NCBI GenBank assembly: GCA_030671565.1
Contig: DAOVIC010000017.1
Location: 1 to 15,970, forward strand
Reading direction: 5' to 3'
DNA: 15,970 nt
From: Anaerohalosphaeraceae bacterium
GTDB taxonomy: Bacteria; Planctomycetota; Phycisphaerae; Sedimentisphaerales; Anaerohalosphaeraceae
The notes beneath the pieces are model-generated. The model had not been told where the DNA came from and did not search any database. It worked only from the letters and a program-made list of their open reading frames with translations. The translations under genes and the position numbers were made by a program. Position 1 is the stretch's first letter, and every line of letters begins with the position of its first letter. Shown piece by piece: positions 1-7,702 of this stretch.

Positions 1-664
1 AAGTATCCTGATCGGCCATACAAAGGAACAGGGCAAAGGAACATATGTAAAGCTTACAGGCAGTAACGATGTTTATGTCACACTTGATAACACTTCGATC
101 AATATGAACGCCATGAACTATATTGACAAAAATATTACCGGGGCTGTCAATCGTGATGACGTGGTATCGGTAACGGTAACATCGCAAGAGGAAAGTTATA
201 AATTAGTGACCGGTGAAGACAGCAGAATCACCCTGAAACCGCTTGACAAAGGCAGAACACTGAAAGAAGGAGACACCGCCGGAATACTGACCGCAATTTC
301 ATATCTGCAGGCAAACGATGTTCTAAAGAGTGAAGCAGGACTTGATTTCGCAAAAAGCTTTGTATGCGAAATGAAGGACTCGACCGTTTATACGGTAGAT
401 ATCGCCGAAAAGAATGAAAAGTATTTTGTGAAAGTAACGGCTGATTTTACGGATACGGCGCCGGTACAAAAAGCCAAACGCAAGGAGACAGAGGAAGAGC
501 TAAAGGCGAAAGAGGCAAAATTACTCGCTCGTGATGCGGCTATAAAGTTCGCAACAAAGCATGCCGGCTGGATATACGAAATAACTTCATACGCCGCGGA
601 AAATATGACAAAGGCGAAGGAGGACTTGCTGGAAGAGGTCGAGACGCCGGAAACAACTGAATAG
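1..664 (+). CDS. DUF4340 domain protein, 3' part (5' end outside window)
   Basis: The reading frame is open from the first bases of the window to the TAA ending at 664, so the gene starts upstream; the ATG at 104 is internal. About 220 residues are visible. The first part, with ILIG, GTYVKLTG and DVYVTLDN strands followed by a short stretch leading to DDVVSVTV, has the pattern of DUF4340 repeats. The end is a lysine/glutamate-rich linker (KRKETEEELKAKEAK) and a segment containing HAGWIYEITSYAA, which matches the C-terminal end of planctomycete DUF4340 proteins. In related genomes such proteins usually sit downstream of GldG/ABC-2 type transporter genes and are thought to work at the membrane or periplasm; those partners would lie outside this window. 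The exact function is unknown. Family assignment is from recognition only. Confidence 0.75.
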   Translation, partial: SILIGHTKEQGKGTYVKLTGSNDVYVTLDNTSINMNAMNYIDKNITGAVNRDDVVSVTVTSQEESYKLVTGEDSRITLKPLDKGRTLKEGDTAGILTAISYLQANDVLKSEAGLDFAKSFVCEMKDSTVYTVDIAEKNEKYFVKVTADFTDTAPVQKAKRKETEEELKAKEAKLLARDAAIKFATKHAGWIYEITSYAAENMTKAKEDLLEEVETPETTE

Positions 665-671
665 CCTCATA

Positions 672-735
672 GGTTTCATCTATTCAGTCAATAGGCCCTC
701 AACAACGGGCACTTGTGCCCAGCATATATGAAACC
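672..735. repeat. Nested inverted repeat, possible three-way-junction RNA fold
   Basis: Outer arms GGTTTCAT (672-679) and ATGAAACC (728-735) are perfect 8-bp complements. Between them are two further perfect hairpins: CTATT/AATAG (680-684 with 690-694, 5-nt loop), abutting the outer helix, and GGGCA/TGCCC (707-711 with 716-720, loop CTTG). The whole folds on paper into a closed multibranch structure. It lies between two convergent genes, so it could act as a 3'-end or transcription-termination structure for either one. There is no adjacent T-run on either strand, so it is not a standard intrinsic terminator. Covariation was not tested. Confidence 0.5.
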
Positions 736-794
736 AAGGCCGCCCCCCCCGACGGTCCTGATTTCAATTATCTGTTTTTAGCAGTTTTTTAATC

Positions 795-2585
795 TTAGAG
801 ATACACTTCCTTGTAATGCTTCGACGTCATAGCTTTGCGAAAACTTTTCAGAACATAGTTTTCAGCAACGGCATCCCAGCTCATATGCTTTGCAAGATCG
901 TATCCGCTTTGTATCAACTGATCGGTCTCATCGTCGTTGCGAGGCAATCTCGCACACAACTCGAGAGCTATCTTTTCGCTAATATTATCCTCGATAGAAT
1001 CACGTCTGTACAGGTTTATACGAAGCATATCCTCAATGTCTCCGTGCCCCGTATCGCTTCCCAGGTCCGTGTAATCGGCAACTATAACATTTTTCACAGG
1101 ATTTCCATCAGTAACTGCGTTAACAAATCCTGCACATCCGCAGACGTTCGAAACAACGCATATTCCACCAAAACTGAGAGGTTCGAGTTGGGCGATCCCA
1201 AAGGGTTCGTAAATGCTCTGGCCGAACTCGACATCGCTACCCTTGCGAATATCCATAAACTCCATCTCTTCAGGCATTCGCGAACCGCAACATTGACGAT
1301 CAAATCCGAACTGATTGATAAGGATCACTTTGACATTACGGCTTTTTGCATTGAATTCCTGCAAACCAACATAGAAAGACGCCTCACCGCCTGAAAGGTC
1401 GGGCATTCCTTCGCGATGCGCAACAGGCCATTTATATTTCTCCTCCATTTCATAAATGTCACGGTTTCTCCGCTTACTTGTCTCCGTGCTAAGAATCAGT
1501 AAAACAGCTGTATGACCTTGTGCATCGAATTCCTTGTCCATATGCTCAAGTACTCTCAAATCACGCCAAAGGCCCTTGCTGAGTGTCATGCGAGTTACAT
1601 GAGAAAAAACAAAGTCAGGCGTAAAACCGAGAAGATTATTACAATATTGCTGTAGCAGCGATTTCGACCGCTTCTTATCTTCGAGACTTATCTCGTAAGC
1701 AGGTATTCCGTTATAAGTAAGATCTATATCGGCAGTTTTGAACTCAGGTGCCATAAACCTTAATTCTTCAACGACATAGTCGCCAACGGCGAGAATGTTA
1801 TCGCAATACCTCGATGCTTCAACGAGGACATGCTTGAAGAAATGAGTCTGATCGCCAAAAACTTCGTTCACGAATTGATTATTTTCCTGAGCCGTTTTCA
1901 TGACGTTATAGAACATCGTGTCATGGCCAAGATTTTTCTCTACGATAGGACGCATGGTCGCAACTTCGTGAGCATAAAATACCGTCCTGAAATCACACGA
2001 GGTGTCGAGCCGTGCCGCTAATGCGGTAGGCATACCCATAAATTCATGAGCAACAACTATCGTGTCATTTTCGGCTTCCATACCACCTATCGCTTTAATT
2101 GCGGCTATCGCAGCAGGTCCCAGACGAACCCATTGCTCGTAATCCCAAAGGTGCTCGTAAAGGTCGCTGCGAATTCCGAACTGACGGAACATCCCTTCTT
2201 TAAGGCTATTTACTGGCGCCTCCTCCATGCGAGACACGTCGATAAGTAAAACCTCGGGAGAACTTTTCAAACCGGTAAGAGGATCTACGAACGTACGTCT
2301 TCCGTATACTATATTTACGTTGAATTCTTTTTCGATATTTTTAAAGCTTGCGTAATAGCTGGTGTTTATAAGTCCGTCAATAGAGGAGTAAAGAACTTCT
2401 CCATCGTCGCCAAGCCGGCTCGTAACATCGCCGTCTATCGTGAAAAGCGGGCTGATAAGTATCGTCCTGCCTATCTCGTCGAGGTAGCTACGGCTTGTGA
2501 AAAGACCCTCAAGGACAGCTCCGATACCGCCAATTTTCCCGATTGCTTCATGTGTTACGTGAACTGCTGTTGTTTTCGGACTCAT
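795..2585 (-). CDS. Glycogen/starch synthase-like GT-B glycosyltransferase
   Basis: This 596-residue protein starts at ATG 2585 with AAAGGAA upstream as ribosome binding site. The N-terminus has THEAIGKIGGIGAV (K17-G20), matching the K-x-G-G nucleotide-sugar loop near the start of glycogen synthases. AHE (H180) follows in the N-terminal Rossmann domain. The C-terminal domain carries YEPFGIAQLEPLSFGG, with the E-x7-E pair at E460 and E468 typical of retaining GT-B enzymes. It probably transfers glucose from ADP- or UDP-glucose to a glucan in the cytoplasm. Features fall between GT5 (bacterial GlgA) and GT3 (eukaryotic-type GYS): the length near 600 and the KIGGIG form look GT3-like. It is transcribed alone, with no other glycogen gene visible beside it. 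Donor and acceptor specificity are not readable here. Confidence 0.75.
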   Translation of the reverse strand: MSPKTTAVHVTHEAIGKIGGIGAVLEGLFTSRSYLDEIGRTILISPLFTIDGDVTSRLGDDGEVLYSSIDGLINTSYYASFKNIEKEFNVNIVYGRRTFVDPLTGLKSSPEVLLIDVSRMEEAPVNSLKEGMFRQFGIRSDLYEHLWDYEQWVRLGPAAIAAIKAIGGMEAENDTIVVAHEFMGMPTALAARLDTSCDFRTVFYAHEVATMRPIVEKNLGHDTMFYNVMKTAQENNQFVNEVFGDQTHFFKHVLVEASRYCDNILAVGDYVVEELRFMAPEFKTADIDLTYNGIPAYEISLEDKKRSKSLLQQYCNNLLGFTPDFVFSHVTRMTLSKGLWRDLRVLEHMDKEFDAQGHTAVLLILSTETSKRRNRDIYEMEEKYKWPVAHREGMPDLSGGEASFYVGLQEFNAKSRNVKVILINQFGFDRQCCGSRMPEEMEFMDIRKGSDVEFGQSIYEPFGIAQLEPLSFGGICVVSNVCGCAGFVNAVTDGNPVKNVIVADYTDLGSDTGHGDIEDMLRINLYRRDSIEDNISEKIALELCARLPRNDDETDQLIQSGYDLAKHMSWDAVAENYVLKSFRKAMTSKHYKEVYL

Positions 2586-2655
2586 CGTATATTCCTTTAA
2601 ACTTCTAATACTATTACGTGTTGCAAATCAGTATGTTTCTTCTTGCCACAGTTAA

Positions 2656-2684
2656 AATATACGAATTAAAAGCCTGTATGCCAA
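2656..2684 (-). promoter_or_regulatory. Sigma70-type promoter of the glycosyltransferase gene
   Basis: On the minus strand TTGGCA (-35, 2679-2684) and TATATT (-10, 2656-2661) are separated by exactly 17 bases; each matches the consensus at 5 of 6 positions. Predicted transcription start is near 2649, giving a leader of about 64 nt before the ATG at 2585. Confidence 0.6.
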
Positions 2685-2954
2685 AGCACAGAAAGGGTTT
2701 TTAGGCAGGAATTACACAGTAAAAAACCCAGTGCGATCTCATAAACATAATGGAACTTTTTCTCGGACCTAACCTAAAAAAAACTCCGTAAACCAATGAA
2801 ACCGAAAGATTTGGAATGAATAATTTTGAACGCAACCCGCACGCCCACCGCAATTATCGGACTAAACGGTTAATTTAAAGAGTTGTATCAAAATGTTTAT
2901 TCAACTCATAAGTGCAACAAGACTTCGGCAAGTAATAAGAAAAATCTTAAAACA

Positions 2955-2985
2955 TTGTGCTTTTTGTGTTTAAATCCTGTAAAAT
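2955..2985 (+). promoter_or_regulatory. Weak candidate promoter of the FG-GAP/ABC operon
   Basis: TTGTGC (2955-2960) and TAAAAT (2980-2985), the latter preceded by TG, lie 19 bases apart, 35 bases upstream of the TTG start at 3020. The spacing is longer than the 17 optimum and the -35 match is partial, so this is only the best candidate found. Confidence 0.3.
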
Positions 2986-3019
2986 ATCAAAATCAGCGAT
3001 GTCTATTTGAGGCTGTTTT

Positions 3020-4507
3020 TTGAAAAAAGCGAAATGTGAAATTTTGTTTCTTCTCGTTTGCTTTCTGGTGGCCGGCGGATTGCCGTTGAAAGCCTTTGGG
3101 GCAAAGCCGGTTTTTAAGCCCTATGAGCTTGATACAGAAATAAGAGATATACTGTATTTTGATTTTGACGGTGATGGTCTGGATGATATTATCGCCAAGG
3201 GCGCGGAGAATCTTATCTTTTTCTTTCAGGATGCCAAGGCAGGTTTCAGTAATAAACCGGATTTGATCTATTCGCCTACTGATAAACCGGCGGTTATCTG
3301 GGATGCTGAGTTTGGAAAACTGTCCGGGCGAAAGATCCTTGTGATGAACGAGGACGGAGTTTCAACTCTTACCTTCACCGACAGGACCACACCGCCTGTG
3401 AAAATGCAGATAATCAACCGCAGGACCGTAATACCTGGAATAGATGAAGATTCACAGATGTCCGAAGATCCACAGATGTTCTTTTATCAATTGTCGGCCA
3501 GGACATCAGGAGATTATCCGATAATTTTTGTTCCTACGGAAGACGGCGTGGAAGTGTTCAGGCACGGCAATCAGTGGGAGCGAGATTTTTCATTGCAGGA
3601 TATTTCCGACAACCGGATATGGGGACCGCGCAAAACAGCAGGGTATACCAAAGTGCACCTTCTGAACATGACTATTGACGATTTGAACGATGATGGTCTC
3701 GATGACCTGATCGTATTCAAAAGTAACAACGGAAAGATCCGATGCAACATTTACTTTCAAACAAATGAGGGGGCCTTCTCGTTAAAACTGTCACAGTCTT
3801 ATGAAGAAAATGAATGGGATCGGCGAAAATGGACATGTATCCGGGATATTAACAAAGATGGAAATGTCGATATTATAAAAAATAACTGGCTGCGAGAACC
3901 GGGTTTTATTCCCGGTGCCGATTCCGGCAAGGTTGTTGTACAAATATTCCTTGCCGATTCAAATGGAAATATCCCCGAAAAGCCCCAATACATTTTCAGA
4001 AAAAGTGACTGGACGGCTCCGATGCCTATGGTTGACATTGACGGTGACGGATTCATCGACCTGGTCCTGGGTTATGGTCAGTTTGACAGCAGAGAAGGCA
4101 TAAAGAAGGCAATAACCGCAAAAAAACTCGATCACACCCTGCGGTTTCATTTTTACGATGGAGACGGCTTTGAGCAAAACCCCAACTTTGAAACCAAGAT
4201 ATCTGTTCAGTTGCCCTACCGCGGCCCATTCTTTACATCTCGCGGCAGCAGAGTAAAAAACCGAATGAATCTGAACGGAGATTTTAATGGCGATGGAAAA
4301 AATGACTTGTTCGTAATAGACAAAGCGGATAAAGCTTCGGTATACTTCTTTATCTCAAGAAAAAAAGGCTTCAGTAAAAAAGCGAATATGCACTTCAACA
4401 TAAAACACGCCGAAAATATTATTGCCAAAGACCTTAACAAAGACGGCATAAGCGACCTGATGGTTTCAGGCAAAAAATTTAATGTTTTTCTCAGCAAGAA
4501 AAGATAA
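3020..4507 (+). CDS. Secreted FG-GAP/VCBS repeat protein (first of tandem pair)
   Basis: This 495-residue protein starts at TTG; GAGG at 3009-3012, seven bases upstream, supports that start, which also preserves a clear signal peptide (KK, hydrophobic core to about residue 23, likely cleavage near residues 27-28, AFG/AKP). The mature part has six calcium-loop motifs of the D-x-[DN]-x-D-G-x-x-D type: around D48 (DFDGDGLDD), D220 (DDLNDDGLDD), D276 (DINKDGNVD), D339 (DIDGDGFID), D421 (GDFNGDGKND) and D471 (DLNKDGISD). Such repeats are blades of an integrin-alpha-like beta-propeller, so the protein is probably exported and calcium-binding, acting in the periplasm or outside the cell. No enzyme motif or membrane anchor is visible. 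It leads a four-gene unit; the next gene, a paralogue, starts three bases after its stop. Ligand and partner are unknown. Confidence 0.8.
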   Translation: MKKAKCEILFLLVCFLVAGGLPLKAFGAKPVFKPYELDTEIRDILYFDFDGDGLDDIIAKGAENLIFFFQDAKAGFSNKPDLIYSPTDKPAVIWDAEFGKLSGRKILVMNEDGVSTLTFTDRTTPPVKMQIINRRTVIPGIDEDSQMSEDPQMFFYQLSARTSGDYPIIFVPTEDGVEVFRHGNQWERDFSLQDISDNRIWGPRKTAGYTKVHLLNMTIDDLNDDGLDDLIVFKSNNGKIRCNIYFQTNEGAFSLKLSQSYEENEWDRRKWTCIRDINKDGNVDIIKNNWLREPGFIPGADSGKVVVQIFLADSNGNIPEKPQYIFRKSDWTAPMPMVDIDGDGFIDLVLGYGQFDSREGIKKAITAKKLDHTLRFHFYDGDGFEQNPNFETKISVQLPYRGPFFTSRGSRVKNRMNLNGDFNGDGKNDLFVIDKADKASVYFFISRKKGFSKKANMHFNIKHAENIIAKDLNKDGISDLMVSGKKFNVFLSKKR

Positions 4508-4510
4508 ATA

Positions 4511-5965
4511 ATGAAACATAAGGTAATACAGGTTGTTCTTTTATTATTACTTGCCGCCACTGTCTTTGCCCAAAATACACCCGTTTTTAAACAACAAACC
4601 ATTGAAACTTCAAAGGGAGATTCTTTCGAATTGTGGGAACAGTGGGAAGATGTCAATAGTGATGGCCTGACTGACCTGTTAATACTTATTCAAAATGAAG
4701 AAAAAGCATTTACCTATATCCAGAGTAGCCGGGGTTTCCCGGAAACCCCAACACAAACCATAACGTTTCCAAAGAATACAATGTGGTTTACGTTATTTGA
4801 TATCAGCGAACATCCTGGCAAGGAAATGTTGATCTCGACATCCCAGGGACTGGTGTACTACCGCCAGAATAACGGGATATTTGAAATAAAACCAGAAAAG
4901 CTGATCAGGGCAAAACAGGTCTTCCCAGAAAACCACTCACCAATTATTAACCATTTGCGTAAATCTGCAAAAAATTCAAAACACGCTATCCCAGTTGTTT
5001 TCTCTGACCATACGGTTATCTACAATTGCGATGAGAACTATCAAATCAAACCCGAAAGAAAGATCGAACACAAATTCGAAAGATCAATCGAAAAACACGA
5101 CCTTAATGGGTGGATGATCGGTTCTAAGAAGTTGAGTCATCTTCATATAACAACGAAAACGCGGGAAAAAGAGGAGGAAGATAAAGAGAAGGAACCGGAA
5201 TACGAAAATGAATACCTCAAAAAAGCAATTGAAAGAATAAAAAAAGACAACAACTTTTGGCGATACAATATTGAAAAAAAAGACATAAATGGTGATGGCA
5301 AAAAAGATATTCTCTTATTTCACATTATTGGAGATGTCGACTGTAAAACGAATATCATGGTGTTTATCCGACAGGAAAACGGTAAACTACCCGAAAAACC
5401 AAACCACGTCCTTAGATGCCGCGGATTTCCAATAGATTGGGGAAACCGTTCTTTTTCAATACTCAACGACATTAACAACGACGGCGTTTTAGAAATTGTA
5501 CTTGCCGAGTTAAAATCCATACCGCTTTCTGCCAGCAGTTTAGTAGAAATGGCGGTCTCAAAAGGCACGCAATTTATAATTTCAATACGGAAATTTAAAA
5601 AAACAAAGGGATATACAAACAAAGCCGACATCAAGATTGATGTCACTACTTTACTGCCGCTGAATGACCATCCCGTGGACATGATAACCTTTGACGGTGA
5701 TTTTAATGCTGACAGCCAAAAGGATCTGATCGTCAAACGTAGCCAAACTCAATTTGATATTTTTCTAAATTCACCGGCTTCGGGTAATTATGACAAAGAA
5801 CCCAGTTTGCAGCTTGAAGTACCCGCCGAAGGACGAATTTCCCTGGAAGACCTTAATAACGATGGTGCATCCGACATTTATTTTGTAGATAATGAAAAGG
5901 GGCGGATAACCGTGTTTCTGTCCGAAGCTTCCAAAAAGAAAGGTACTATTAGTGAATCACGATGA
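4511..5965 (+). CDS. Secreted FG-GAP/VCBS repeat protein (second of tandem pair)
   Basis: This 484-residue protein has an N-terminal signal peptide (MKHK, run of leucines, probable cleavage after VFA near residue 20). Calcium-loop motifs are at D47 (DVNSDGLTD), D258 (DINGDGKKD), D320 (DINNDGVLE), D397 (GDFNADSQKD, with the usual DG replaced by DS) and D447 (DLNNDGASD), so it is a beta-propeller-type exported protein like its upstream neighbour. Shared layout, including the GDFN motif near the C-terminus, suggests an old tandem duplication with strong divergence. Residues about 214-250 are a highly charged Lys/Glu-rich stretch (EKEEEDKEKEPEYENEYL and following), absent from the first copy. The ribosome binding site is weak; the three-base gap suggests translational coupling. 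Its end overlaps the ABC ATPase start by 14 bases, linking it to the transporter. Function is unknown. Confidence 0.8.
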   Translation: MKHKVIQVVLLLLLAATVFAQNTPVFKQQTIETSKGDSFELWEQWEDVNSDGLTDLLILIQNEEKAFTYIQSSRGFPETPTQTITFPKNTMWFTLFDISEHPGKEMLISTSQGLVYYRQNNGIFEIKPEKLIRAKQVFPENHSPIINHLRKSAKNSKHAIPVVFSDHTVIYNCDENYQIKPERKIEHKFERSIEKHDLNGWMIGSKKLSHLHITTKTREKEEEDKEKEPEYENEYLKKAIERIKKDNNFWRYNIEKKDINGDGKKDILLFHIIGDVDCKTNIMVFIRQENGKLPEKPNHVLRCRGFPIDWGNRSFSILNDINNDGVLEIVLAELKSIPLSASSLVEMAVSKGTQFIISIRKFKKTKGYTNKADIKIDVTTLLPLNDHPVDMITFDGDFNADSQKDLIVKRSQTQFDIFLNSPASGNYDKEPSLQLEVPAEGRISLEDLNNDGASDIYFVDNEKGRITVFLSEASKKKGTISESR

Positions 5966-6881
5966 TATAGCTCTACGCCTGGATGATCTTTGCAAGTCGT
6001 TCGGCAAGATCCGAGCGGTGGACCGCTTGTCTTTAGAGGTCCATCCGTCAGAAATGGTCGGCTTCCTCGGTCCAAACGGAGCCGGTAAAAGCACCACACT
6101 TTACATGGCATCAAGACTGGTCCGGCCATCGGCAGGGAGAATACAGATATTTGGCCATGATGTATGGAAAGACTTCAAAGAGGCGACACGTCATGTCGGT
6201 ACCATGGTAGAAAGACCCTCATTCTATGAGTATCTATCGGCACGTAAAAATCTGGAATTGATGGCACGCCTGCGGGGCAATGATGCAAAAAATGAAATCG
6301 ACGAGATTCTCGAAAGGATCGGCCTCTTTGACAGACGAAAAGACAAAGTAGCCGCCTTCTCGCAGGGAATGAAACAACGGCTTGGCCTTGGCATGGCAAT
6401 GGTCGGCAAACCGAAGTTGTTAATACTCGACGAACCGACCAACGGCATGGACCCGGAAGGAACACGAGAAATTTTAACTTTCCTGCGAGAAAGGATCAAA
6501 AACGATGGGCTGACAGTATTCATATCCAGCCATCTTCTTTATGAGGTAGAAGAATACTGCGACAAAGTTTTCGTCATCAACCACGGCAGCCTGATCGCTT
6601 CGGGAAAAGTAAAAGACATCCTGGCTCCCCATGACAAGATAATACAAGTTACTTTCAGAGGATCACCGCCGGATAATAGTAAACTGGTAAATGAAGAAGC
6701 GATCGTAAAAGTAAAAAGCTTATCTGATGACTGCCTTGAAATTACATTGGCAAATAAAGACTCGGTCTGGCTCGGCGACTTTTTGCGGAACCAGGGATAT
6801 AAAATCGCTGCTCTTACGCCCAGACAAAAGACTTTGAAGGAGTTTTTCCTTTCGGTAACAGGAGAAAATAACAATGTCTAG
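5952..6881 (+). CDS. ABC transporter ATP-binding protein (ABC-2 exporter type)
   Basis: This 309-residue protein starts at GTG; GAAAGG (5938-5943), eight bases upstream, fits, and a later start would remove the first strand of the ATPase fold. It has a complete nucleotide-binding domain: Walker A GPNGAGKST (G40-T48), signature SQGMKQR (S137), Walker B LLILDEP (D160, E161) and H-loop SSHL (H194), followed by a C-terminal domain of about 90 residues typical of CcmA/NatA-type ATPases. It would power the permease encoded immediately downstream, whose start overlaps its stop by eight bases. Its own start lies inside the preceding FG-GAP gene, so the three are probably translationally coupled. The transported substrate cannot be read from the sequence; CcmA/NatA relatives export drugs, ions, lipids or peptides, or serve envelope machinery. 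Confidence 0.92.
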   Translation: MNHDDIALRLDDLCKSFGKIRAVDRLSLEVHPSEMVGFLGPNGAGKSTTLYMASRLVRPSAGRIQIFGHDVWKDFKEATRHVGTMVERPSFYEYLSARKNLELMARLRGNDAKNEIDEILERIGLFDRRKDKVAAFSQGMKQRLGLGMAMVGKPKLLILDEPTNGMDPEGTREILTFLRERIKNDGLTVFISSHLLYEVEEYCDKVFVINHGSLIASGKVKDILAPHDKIIQVTFRGSPPDNSKLVNEEAIVKVKSLSDDCLEITLANKDSVWLGDFLRNQGYKIAALTPRQKTLKEFFLSVTGENNNV

Positions 6882-7668
6882 TATGGTAATGCCGCTATTA
6901 CGCAACGAACTAACCAAAGTTGTACGCACCAAATTGCCCTATTTCGGCCTTTTTGCTGCATTTTTGATCTGCGTGCTGGCTTACATCGTAACCAAAGAAA
7001 CAAATACGGAAAACCTCAACGCATGGGGATTTGTAAGCCTATCGATGCAATTGGTTTTCACCGACATCGGTCTGATCTTTATAGCAATATTTTCCACGAT
7101 GCTCATCGCCGAAGAAACCGGGTTTGGAACAGCCAGAACGATTCTGTCTACTTCGATATTACGCTGGGAGTTTTACCTTGCAAAAGTATTAACCGGAATG
7201 CTCTATACAGGTGTTATGTTAATTACCGCTTTGGCTGTATCGATTTGCCTGGGACTGCTGAATTATAAATTTGGCGATGTAGCCGATTCGATGGGCCTCA
7301 TATATGGCCAAAAGGAAGTTATGAGAAATCTCACCCTTGCCTTCTTTTTGAGTTGGATTCCGCTGGCTGCTGTTGTGACCTTTGGCGTTTTCGTTTCAAC
7401 AATAGTAAGAAAGCCCGGTCAGGCTGTCGCAGTTACGATAGGAACGATTTATGTGATCGATTTTACCAAACATATTATTGGCATCGATTCTTACATATTT
7501 ACAAGGTATATAGGTTTTTCATGGCGGGTCTTCAACCAGGTCGCCCAGGGAGTGGACTATCAATGGTCACCTGAAGTCTGGAAGATGATAACCATGTCGC
7601 TCATTTACTGTTTTATAACATTCGCAACGGGCCTGACCATCTTCGCAAAACGCGATCTAAATGGTTAA
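6874..7668 (+). CDS. ABC-2 family transporter permease
   Basis: This 264-residue membrane protein starts at ATG, nine bases after GGAG (6861-6864). I read about six hydrophobic segments: residues roughly 21-40, 54-80, 106-130, 153-176, 182-200 and 238-258. After the second segment comes EETGFGTARTILSTSI, the cytoplasmic loop pattern common to ABC-2 permeases, where an acidic residue and a G-T-x-R motif contact the ATPase. The amphipathic start (LLRNELTKVVRTK) is also typical. It forms the membrane half of an exporter, probably a homodimer, with the upstream ATPase. It is the last gene of the unit; a perfect hairpin begins at 7669, directly after its stop. Confidence 0.85.
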   Translation: MSSMVMPLLRNELTKVVRTKLPYFGLFAAFLICVLAYIVTKETNTENLNAWGFVSLSMQLVFTDIGLIFIAIFSTMLIAEETGFGTARTILSTSILRWEFYLAKVLTGMLYTGVMLITALAVSICLGLLNYKFGDVADSMGLIYGQKEVMRNLTLAFFLSWIPLAAVVTFGVFVSTIVRKPGQAVAVTIGTIYVIDFTKHIIGIDSYIFTRYIGFSWRVFNQVAQGVDYQWSPEVWKMITMSLIYCFITFATGLTIFAKRDLNG

Positions 7669-7702
7669 TAATTCAAACTGACTGATAGGTCAGTTTGAAT
7701 TA
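7669..7702. terminator. Perfect 14-bp hairpin between convergent operon ends
   Basis: TAATTCAAACTGAC (7669-7682) and GTCAGTTTGAATTA (7689-7702) pair without a mismatch around the six-base loop TGATAG. The hairpin begins one base after the permease stop, and the far arm contains the minus-strand stop codon of the dus gene (7700-7702). It is AT-rich and has no T-run on either side, so it may act as a bidirectional 3' end or mRNA-stabilising structure rather than a classical intrinsic terminator. Confidence 0.65.

Larger units (their letters stand above)
2586..3019. other. Divergent intergenic region, no gene seen
   Basis: This 434-base AT-rich spacer separates the divergently transcribed glycosyltransferase and FG-GAP genes. 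It holds the glycosyltransferase promoter, a weaker candidate promoter for the FG-GAP operon, and two inverted repeats: GGGTTTTT/AAAAACCC (2695-2702 with 2722-2729) just upstream of the glycosyltransferase -35 box, and GAGTTG/CAACTC (2880-2885 with 2902-2907). I see no convincing small ORF or RNA gene in it. Confidence 0.6.

Noticed and set aside
104..106. ATG at 104 as start of the first gene
   Set aside because: The same frame is open and DUF4340-like back to the first bases of the window, so this methionine is internal.
743..750. Run of eight C's in the spacer after the DUF4340 gene
   Set aside because: It could be a slippage-prone tract, but it is outside any coding frame and not placed between promoter elements, so there is no reason to call phase variation. 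Sequencing error is also possible.
772..790. CTG/CAG mini-hairpin followed by six T's on the plus strand
   Set aside because: The stem is only three base pairs, too weak to call a terminator for the DUF4340 gene.
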